Positions 1 to 7,400 of a DNA stretch of 16,537 nt are shown here, one piece after another. The notes below the pieces were generated by a model, which was not told the origin of the DNA, made no database searches, and worked only from the letters and a program-made list of their open reading frames with translations. How positions within the stretch are numbered: position 1 is the first letter of the stretch; each line of letters opens with the position of its first letter. The stretch is taken from contig JAQIWT010000664.1 in the NCBI GenBank assembly GCA_034696485.1, forward strand, positions 1-16,537. Reading direction: 5' to 3'. Origin of the DNA: Isohypsibius dastychi. Lineage: Eukaryota > Tardigrada > Eutardigrada > Parachela > Isohypsibiidae. A program made the position numbers and the translations under genes.

Positions 1-85
1 TCAAACGCCAAAAGAACTGTCAGAACAGATAAACCCACGACTCGGACTCTTTGAGCCAGAGACTTGTTTTTTGAATTCTGAATGT

Positions 86-129
86 ATGAGTCATCAAGCC
101 GCACAGAGCAGAGACCGCGCGGTGACGTC
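86..129. promoter_or_regulatory. AP-1-like and CRE-like sites upstream of the ankyrin gene
   Basis: ATGAGTCAT at 86-94 is a perfect palindromic AP-1/bZIP core, and TGACGTC at 123-129 is a CRE-like core; both lie 85-130 bases before the ankyrin gene ATG. Motif match only. Confidence 0.25.
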
Positions 130-212
130 GTCAAAGTACGCGTGAAACAAAAGCAAAGTGGAGCGAAAATCGACGATCACAATTGCGAGGAGAAACATAA
201 TCGAGAAGGACC

Positions 213-1225
213 ATGGCTGCGGTATTCGATGCATGTTCCTTGAGCGAGTGGGGTCGTGCTGAGAAGTTGTTTGACGAAGATCCTCAGGCCGCGGTGGTGT
301 TCAGGGTAAGCTCAGGTCGTGTTCTCAGCCTCCGACGGCGCGTTGAAAACTGATATATCGATTGCAGGATCGACAACAATGGTCATTACTTCATGAGGCG
401 GCAAATCGAAATGCACCAGTGGCATTCGTCAAGAAGTTAATAATGTACGGCCTAAACCCAAACGACCAGAATGCGACTCAACGGACACCATTACATTATG
501 CAATGCAGCAACAATCATCTCCCGACCTAATCAAGCTATTGTTGGATGTCGGGGCAAACCCATGTATTAAGGACAAGCTCGGGAAAACTCCTCTGCACTG
601 GGGCGTTCTTGAAACCATGCCGATACACGCGCTTAAAACGGTCATTGATGCTGGAGGTGACATGGACATTCCCGACAATGTAAGAATCAGACGTCTCTAA
701 ACTGATGCATCAGTACTGACAATAATCTCTCGGAAAGGACGGTAAAACCGTAGTCCACACGGCAGTCGATCAGAAAGTGAGCAGCGAGTACATGCAGGGC
801 CTAATCTCACTCGGCGTTGACATTAATCGGCCGGACAAGGTATGGTACTGAATCCAATAGCTTTTGTTCTTTTCACAGAATTAACGCAATTGAACAAGGA
901 TGGATTACCGTTACTATACACTGCGGTATTTGTGAATGCTCCCCCGTCGCTCATAGCCGTACTATTGCGAAATGGGGCCACAATAGATTCAGCTCGATTT
1001 CGCGTGGCACGTTATCACGGAGACGCTCAGCTGTGCGCCCAGATTGAAAAGGCATTAGTCATGGTCACTCTGTGCTGCGGAACGATTGCGAAGCGAGGAA
1101 GTAGGAGAAACACGTCTTATTTAAGAGCTTTTCCCCGCGATTTACTTCGGACACTCGCTGCTACACTTTTCCCTGAGTTCGGTGATCACCTCATTGTACG
1201 GCATGAAAATGAAGACGATGAGTAA
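213..1225 (+). CDS. Ankyrin-repeat protein, four exons
   Basis: Spliced gene: exons 213-305, 368-679, 738-839 and 899-1225, all joined in phase 0, giving 277 residues and a TAA stop. The start ATG at 213 has a strong context (A at -3, G at +4). The protein is about six ankyrin repeats. A capping repeat lies in residues 6-34, followed by repeats with recognisable cores LLHEAANRN, TPLHYAM, TPLHWGV, VVHTAV and LLYTAV. The last ~65 residues (after GATIDSARF) are not ankyrin and end in an acidic tail (ENEDDE). Two introns fall exactly before an Asp-Gly repeat start, which supports the chosen junctions. Ankyrin arrays are protein-binding scaffolds; no enzyme domain or membrane segment is visible, so the partner and role are unknown. 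It converges with the PX-RMDN gene, with 261 bases between the stops. Confidence 0.85.
306..367 (+). other. Intron 1 of the ankyrin gene
   Basis: A 62-nt GT-AG intron: donor GTAAGC after ..TTCAGG, acceptor ATTGCAG. A possible branch site is the CTGAT near 350. Removing it joins residue 31 to the repeat beginning DRQQWS in phase 0. Confidence 0.8.
680..737 (+). other. Intron 2 of the ankyrin gene
   Basis: A 58-nt intron: donor GTAAGA after ..GACAAT, acceptor GGAAAG just before GACGGTAAA. A CTGAC branch-like motif lies around 716. Phase 0, located at an ankyrin-repeat boundary. Confidence 0.8.
840..898 (+). other. Intron 3 of the ankyrin gene
   Basis: A 59-nt intron: donor GTATGG, acceptor AACAAG before GATGGATTA. 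Phase 0 at a repeat boundary. A stronger-looking CAG lies at 876-878, but using it would give AAT followed by a TAA stop, so the downstream AG at 898 is chosen. TTAAC at 881-885 could be the branch site. Confidence 0.7.
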
Positions 1226-1486
1226 TTGAGAAAGAAGTAGGAGTTATCATTTGGATTTGAAATCCATATGGTGGTATCTAACACGCTGCTTGTCTTAGAT
1301 GGCTATTACTAACGCGTGTGGATTAAAATGAGACGCCCCGTCATAATCGTTAGGTGAAGTTCTTTTGTTGTTGGCTGACATGGATTTGTATGAAATACAA
1401 GACTACCAATATTGACAATTAGGCTACTAGTAGGCACTCATAATCGATAACCGTAAATGACAAAATCCCCGTCATGCATCTCTAAA
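1226..1486. other. Short convergent intergenic stretch
   Basis: Between the converging stops of the ankyrin gene and the PX-RMDN gene. It holds a near-perfect palindrome, 7-bp arms at 1252-1258 and 1260-1266 around a single base. No open gene or clear AATAAA signal was seen. Confidence 0.5.
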
Positions 1487-3187
1487 TCACGCGCCCAATG
1501 AGCGAAGTATAGATGCGGCCTCATTCCTGGAACTTTCCTCTTCTGGTGATATCGTACCAGAATCAGGATTCGTGTATTCGACAGCTTTCCTAAAACTCTC
1601 AATTGCCTTGGAGTCGTCTTTGAGTTTCTGATAGCATCGTCCAATCTCCAGAAGCGAGGCAGGCGAATACTTCAGCTCAAGGGCGTGTAGGTAATGCTTC
1701 AACGCCTCCTCATAAGTGGCCTTCGGTGGCTCCTTTCCTGAGATGGCTTTTGCGCCTTGTCGCTCCCACCAGGATAGACCAGCAACATCGAAGCAAAATC
1801 GTCCAGTCATGTAATGAAGCGTTGGATCGCTGGGATCAATCTCGAGGGCACGATTAGTGTGATGTTGAAAGGCGAGGCCTCCCTCCACTCTGTCTTTAAT
1901 TGTTCCCTTTCTGCCACCCAATGCATTGTGAATAATGGCCAGCCACTTGTGAACAAGTGCTGAATTGCCCATCTGAGCCGATCGCTGAAGATTGCTGAGC
2001 ACTTCCTCCAGACTCTTGATAGCAGATGCTGAATCATCTGAGTTCATCACGTGGTAGTACACTGCCCTAGCCCATCGCCACGCCACCCTAGGGTCTCGCG
2101 GGTCATTCACAGCTGCGATGTTGGTAATGATGCTTGCATGGTCACTAACGGTGTGTAAATCGTCTAGTCGCTTCTCGAGCGCTTCATCAATGTCCTCTGA
2201 TACCACGACTACTTGAGACACCTCATGTCCCTCCTCGGCAATTGTTGCCAGATTTTGGTTGGTAGCCGTCACAGCAACTGTAATAGTTTCTTCTTCTACG
2301 GCCACCACTGCGGTTTCCTCAACGGACAGTTCCATCTCATCCTTATATGCAGGTTTCTTCTTACGCTCCTCTAGGTAATCTGCGACTTTGCGCACATCCG
2401 CTCCGTCGCTTACTTTCAGGGCACTATCGACCAAGCCAAACCCACGCCGGCGTTTATCCTCGATCCGCTTCGAGTACATCGCATTCATGAGGGCAAAGCC
2501 CGCGGATACAGCAGTTCCCAAAGCAGCACCAACAAGCGGCCAACGATGAGATCGAGCCGAAAACGACCCCAACAGGGTTGCGATGGTGGCAACCATGTAA
2601 ATACGAGCGAGACGCATGCTGACATGTCGCTCCGCTCGGTAACTGGCCCGTGATGCAAGCATTTCTAAAATCCACACTTGATAAGGTTCCTCCGCCTTGA
2701 TTGGAGCCGTTGCCGAAACGCTTTCGTCCTCGCTGCCCCCTGAGTCACACGCGATGGGACCAACCTCGGGAGGCGGAGCAGCGTCATAACCTCGCGCGTT
2801 GGTAATAACTGAGTCATTATCCATCCCGGTCATCATTGAGTCCGCCATGGATGTGCGAGAACTGTGTAGATTAACATTCTCCCTCGGCAACAGGAAATCC
2901 TCCAAAATAGGATTCATCCCATTTGATTGGTAATATTGCTTAAGCGATCGATCAAGTGCTACTCTTCGACCCTCGATGGCAGTATCGCTGTGAATGATGA
3001 GCTTTCCAGGCAATGCGATCTTCGGCAAGCGTGCCGCTTCCAATTTGCGGTTAAGACGTTCAAACTCTCTGTATCGCCTCTTGGTATTCAGAGAATCACC
3101 CTCGGGCGGTATAGTGGTGAGGTTGAACACTATGTGTTTGTTCTCACGCTCCCAGGCGGGGACGGAGAGAATATGTTTCTTTTCCAT
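1487..3187 (-). CDS. PX domain - membrane segments - RMDN-type TPR protein
   Basis: A 566-residue single-exon gene; ATG at 3187-3185 with A at -3, stop TGA at 1487-1489. Residues ~5-100 form a PX (phosphoinositide-binding) domain: the KRRYREF motif at 36-42 gives the Arg-Tyr pair, LPGK is at 59-62, and the GRR motif at 73-75 precedes the long helix. Residues 101-165 are disordered. Two hydrophobic segments (about 196-211 and 217-237) could form a membrane hairpin. After an acidic linker, residues ~335-566 match the regulator of microtubule dynamics (RMDN/FAM82) TPR domain: WRWARAVYYHV at 370-380, HKWLAI at 413-418, then LSWWERQ, GKEPPKATYEEAL and a final TPR with GRCYQKLKD. Known family members include mammalian RMDN3/PTPIP51, an ER-mitochondria contact-site protein. 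I infer a membrane protein that reads phosphoinositides on a second membrane. Which organelle it sits on cannot be told. Confidence 0.9.
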   Translation of the reverse strand: MEKKHILSVPAWERENKHIVFNLTTIPPEGDSLNTKRRYREFERLNRKLEAARLPKIALPGKLIIHSDTAIEGRRVALDRSLKQYYQSNGMNPILEDFLLPRENVNLHSSRTSMADSMMTGMDNDSVITNARGYDAAPPPEVGPIACDSGGSEDESVSATAPIKAEEPYQVWILEMLASRASYRAERHVSMRLARIYMVATIATLLGSFSARSHRWPLVGAALGTAVSAGFALMNAMYSKRIEDKRRRGFGLVDSALKVSDGADVRKVADYLEERKKKPAYKDEMELSVEETAVVAVEEETITVAVTATNQNLATIAEEGHEVSQVVVVSEDIDEALEKRLDDLHTVSDHASIITNIAAVNDPRDPRVAWRWARAVYYHVMNSDDSASAIKSLEEVLSNLQRSAQMGNSALVHKWLAIIHNALGGRKGTIKDRVEGGLAFQHHTNRALEIDPSDPTLHYMTGRFCFDVAGLSWWERQGAKAISGKEPPKATYEEALKHYLHALELKYSPASLLEIGRCYQKLKDDSKAIESFRKAVEYTNPDSGTISPEEESSRNEAASILRSLGA

Positions 3188-3261
3188 TTCGTTTGCTTAG
3201 TCTACGCGACATCGTTAGTTCAACGCAAGCCGATAATCGTTGTTAATATCATAAAATCCGC

Positions 3262-3300
3262 ACGTCAGATGACGAAAACACCAATCCAAAAGTCACGTCA
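3262..3300. promoter_or_regulatory. Two CRE-like ACGTCA cores upstream of the PX-RMDN gene
   Basis: ACGTCA occurs at 3262-3267 and 3295-3300, about 75-115 bases before the start of the minus-strand gene; the second is part of GTCACGTCATGAC. The core matches bZIP (CRE/ATF-type) sites. Six-base cores are expected several times by chance in a window this size, so this is only a candidate. Confidence 0.2.
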
Positions 3301-3833
3301 TGACTGCTTCCTCAAGCAGTCACCAGAATGCCTCCGTCCATCCAGAAGCAACCAAGATAGAGAAGTCAGATACAAGCGTAAGGTCCAATCTTTTGAAGGT
3401 TTACAAACCCAAAGCTTCTTAAGGCAAGAAGGCTCCTTCTTCACAGTCGTCACAGCTAACGTATTATTCGCGACGTCGGTCTTTCGTGTCGGTCTCTGAA
3501 CGATTTCCAACCTTTACCAAGGTGCGACGTTGCGCCCGCGAGAAGATTGATCGATATGGATTGCACAAGCACATGTGTCGAGAACACTCACCTTTCCGAA
3601 AAGCAATCGTCTCCCAGATCCTTCAAACTGGGTCACAACCCCAAACTGGAAGCAGTCGTCGACCTCGCGTTGTTTTGACCTTTGGTGCTTTGACCTATTA
3701 TTTTAATAGAAGACCGTTAAAACACGCAACCAAGAATATAGAGGGACGATGATGTCGCGACTGCGGTAGTGAAGAGAGAGAGTCATCCAAAATAAATACA
3801 AAAGGATGAAATTGTGTTTTAAACGTCCCCTTC

Positions 3834-3889
3834 ATTCCATTCAATGATTCACTAATTCCCAAACCCAACACGGTTTGGAATGGAATCAT
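3834..3889. repeat. Overlapping inverted repeats (alternative hairpins)
   Basis: ATTCCATTC at 3834-3842 is the exact reverse complement of GAATGGAAT at 3878-3886. Inside it, 3855-3865 pairs with 3872-3881 (10 bp with one bulged C, 6-base loop). ATGATTC at 3844-3850 also pairs with GAATCAT at 3883-3889. The arms share bases, so the hairpins are mutually exclusive. It lies ~600 bases upstream of the tail-anchored gene; function unknown. Confidence 0.4.
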
Positions 3890-4488
3890 GATGAGAGTTG
3901 AGACGTCGCGCTAACTGATATACGAGTTACGTAAACGATTAACGTCCGTATTATTAACTACGATCATTACGATGTGTTAGAGAGTCGATCCGAGCTTGGT
4001 TTGTTCAAAGGAATGAATCTATGCAGTTGACACCATCCTTTTCGCATATTATTGCAGTTTTGTTCGTGGTTGATCGACTTAAGTGTTTCAGCATCCCCTC
4101 CTTCGTCGCGCGCGGGGCCTAAGAACGCACTGGGTGCCTCTCAAGCCAGACGCGGACCAGGTGAGTTCCTGGGCTGTGCGATAATCTCTTAGCAAAGCAC
4201 AAACGAACGTGAACTCGAACTCGAACAAGCAACGGTGGAGTCGGACTCGAAGCCGTGGCCTGATCAAACGTCATCCGTGTGCTGTCGCGCTCTTCGACGA
4301 ACCATCCCGTTGTGCGCGCTGTGCGCTGTGGACGCACCACGCCAGGCTTTATTCGAACATTGAGTTGTGAGTTGACGATCATCTCACAATTTGCCCATAT
4401 TTGAGGCGCGGTTCACAGCGTTATCGAACGTTGTATTGTTGTTTTCGCGTTTGCGTTTGTGGATATTCGACTCAGCGGCAGTATTAGA

Positions 4489-7400
4489 ATGAGCGCGAGC
4501 AGCCCTTGGGCAAATGTGTTAAAAAACAAGAGCGCATCGCCTGGAGGTGATAATACACCCGGTGAAAGCGAGACACCTACCAAACAGCCGGCCTTTGCGA
4601 ATGTGAAACTTCGAAACGTAGCATCTCCAGCCGCAACTCCCACATCCGTTGAGAAGAAGATAGAGCCGAGCCCTGGTTCAGCACGTGATAGCCCGAAGCA
4701 ACCTGCATTTGCAAATGTAAAACTCAAGTCTGTGAAACAGAGCACGACGCCTTCGACACCCGTCATAGCAGCATCTTCGTCTAGTGCTGCATCCCAACCG
4801 GCATTTGCCGGAGTGAAGCTCAAGACGGTTCGTGACAGTCCAGCAAATGCTGAGATAGAAGCAGAGAAGCAGATGAGCAGTTCGACCAAAATCTCAGGCA
4901 ATCAAATTTGGGCTAAACCTTCGACACCGGTGCAAGTAGTTGGGGTGTCGGCGTCGACAGGAAGTGGAAATAAGCCGAAGCAGTCTCCATCGCTGAATAA
5001 GCTTGCAGCATTTTTGTCTACAGAATCGCCATCGCCCCCTTCGTCGCCTGGGTCAAGCCAGAGAGCGGAAAATACCGAAAGTATAGGTCTGTCTTCCTCG
5101 AAATCGAGCGACAGATCGTCATCTAAAGAAGTTCTTTTGTCGAAGTCTGCTCAAAAGGCTGATGACCCCACACTGATTGCAGCGGGCTCATTTGCATCGC
5201 CAACAACGACTGTGCTGAGAAATAAAATTGTCCCGCCACCGGGGAGCAGCTCCACGATCGAGTCGCCAAATGCTACAACATCGCCATTTAAGGTGCAGCT
5301 TAAAAAAGCCATTGCCAAACCTTCTGATTTCAATTCACAATCGCAAGAGCTTTTAGACCCCGATGGGCCATCGGCATTGCAGGTCAAGCTCAAAACAGTC
5401 GCAGAAAAGCGCGTGGACGTAACGGCGCATGCTTCACCTCCAACCGGCAAGGAATCTGTGTCTCCTGTATTTGCGGTCAAGTTGAAATCCGTGGCTGATA
5501 AGCCTGCAGACTACATTGGTAGCTCCCCGTCATTCTCATCAATATCTCCATCGAGCGAATCCAAAACTGTCGAGAGTTCACAGGTGTCAGCAACTCCGGC
5601 ATTTGCTATCAAGCTAAAGGCCGTGGCGGAGAAGCCTGCCGATTTTTCTGCTACCTCTCCTTCAGGCGACATCAAGTCGATTGAAAAACCATCGGCATCT
5701 CCTGCCTTTGCTATTAAGCTCAAGCCGGTTTCGGAAAAGCCTGCTGACTATGCAAGCGACGCCAATTCTACTCCAGCGGAGATACCCAAGCCTTCCTCCC
5801 CAGGGAAATCCCTCAATGAATTTATGACTTCGTACCCTCTACCGGGTCATGATACCAAACAATTTTCAGAATCTTCTAGTGGAACTGCGCCAGGAAAGGC
5901 TACTGACGCGCCCTCGCCGCTCAGGTCTCTTGCCGCATTTAAGATCGATTCGACAGCACCATCTGACAAAGACCAGAGAACTGAAGAATCGAAAGTTGCA
6001 CCAAGTTCTTCGTCCCCGTCTCGAGTAAAGTCACTCGCTGACTTTATTGGAGCGTCCCCCTCGAAGTCCATCAAAGATCAGGCGCCCGCGAGTTCCAAAA
6101 CGCCCTCGGAAGAAGTTGAGGCCAAAACGGTCGTTGACCTCACAAAGAATTCTAATTTGGGGCAAACAGATGGCCGGGACCCGCAGAATGCAACATCATC
6201 ACCCATATTTCCGGTTAAACTCAAATCGATAGCCAGCAAACCTTCCGATTACCAGGCAATCTCTCCATCTTCGCAGACGGTGCAATCAATGCACGGGGAA
6301 ACGAATTCCCCTGTATTTTCGGTCAAGCTGAAATCTGTTTCTAACAAGCCCGCGGATTTTGCGGGGAGCTCTCCGAGCCTATCGGCAAATGAGCCGATCA
6401 ACGTCGAGAGGAACGTTGCATCTCCGGCTCTTCAGGTGAGACTGAAAACCGTGAAAGGCAAACCCGCTGATTACGCTGGCCCTTCGCCGCAGCAAGCACC
6501 CTCATCAAATAGCGTAGATTCAGGTTTGGGTGAGGCATTCGTCCTCGGTGATTCGCAGCAGGGAGAAACCCCGCTCAAATCCAAGCAGATTTCGAGCAAA
6601 GAAGAGAGCTCAACGCCTGGAACTGCTAAGACATCTCCTTCGAGTAACTCGCCTAGTCGCCTAATCCAGTTTCTTGCTCAAACATCCCCACCAACATCTC
6701 CATCTGGCTCGAATGCACCTGATTCCTCTTTTATTGAGGCATCTTCTTCAGGTATCACAGTGGATGCATTAAAACCAAAGACGCCAATTTCTGGCCTTGC
6801 CCTCGGAGCGGCCACCAATATTCATGACTCAGGTGGGTCTCCAAAGGCCATTCACTCGTCCTTGCATCAGTCCAGCCGCGACGCTGCAAAAGACCCCTCT
6901 CGGTCAGATTCAAAGGCCAAGTCAAAGTCATCGGAAAATAATCCGTTGGCAAGTTTCCTTTCCACAGCAACTTCACCTCCTGTTGCGCCGTTAGAGCAAT
7001 CTACTCAGCATGCCTCCTCGGATAACCAAATGGGGGAAGCGACTCTTCCACATCCTGTGGGGTTAGCCATTTCAGGCGTGGCTGTTGATGGTTCGAAGGA
7101 TACTCCGTCACACTTCCCAATTGGCGACGACAGCGCAATGCTGAACGAAGAAAACATTATGATGGGGCAAAGCCTTCCAGCGATAACTGACAATGGGATT
7201 GCCACGGATAATTTTCATGACAATAATCCCGATAACGTCAATGCCTCAACATCAGCGCCGCCGAAAATCGACGACTCGGCAACTCCTCCTCCACCAAACC
7301 TGTTAAGCGAGAAACCGTCCTTGGCTGCATTCCTCTCGAGCCTTGCTACGCCCTCGATATCGACGCTCGCCACATCGCCATCCAACTCGAGCCCAACAGA

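Larger units (their letters stand above)
3188..4488. other. Divergent intergenic region, about 1.3 kb
   Basis: Shared upstream region of the PX-RMDN gene (-) and the tail-anchored gene (+). Several ATG-poor open stretches exist, but none looks like a protein. It contains ACGTCA cores at 3262-3267 and 3295-3300, a set of overlapping inverted repeats at 3834-3889, and a strong unpaired-looking splice donor (CCAG then GTGAGT) at 4161, which could start a 5'-UTR intron; a GCCAG acceptor candidate ends at 4345. No RNA gene was recognised. Confidence 0.5.

Noticed and set aside
2927-3499. 190-codon plus-strand open frame over the start of the PX-RMDN gene
   Set aside because: It begins at TTG, is antisense to a well-supported PX domain, and its peptide has no domain character.
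4161-4192. Strong GTGAGT donor with a nearby CTTAG
   Set aside because: A 32-nt intron is too short compared with the 58-62 nt introns seen here; a longer 5'-UTR intron remains possible.
4413-4901. 162-codon minus-strand open frame antisense to the tail-anchored gene
   Set aside because: Mirror of the biased Ser/Ala/Lys codon use of the motif arrays; the same applies to 5151-5480 and 7215-7748.
4588-6474. VKLKxV repeats as WH2 actin-binding motifs or starts of Ig domains
   Set aside because: L-K-x-V recalls the WH2 LKKT/V core and PxFxxxLKxV recalls an I-set Ig first strand, but the WH2 helix and the rest of an Ig fold are absent.
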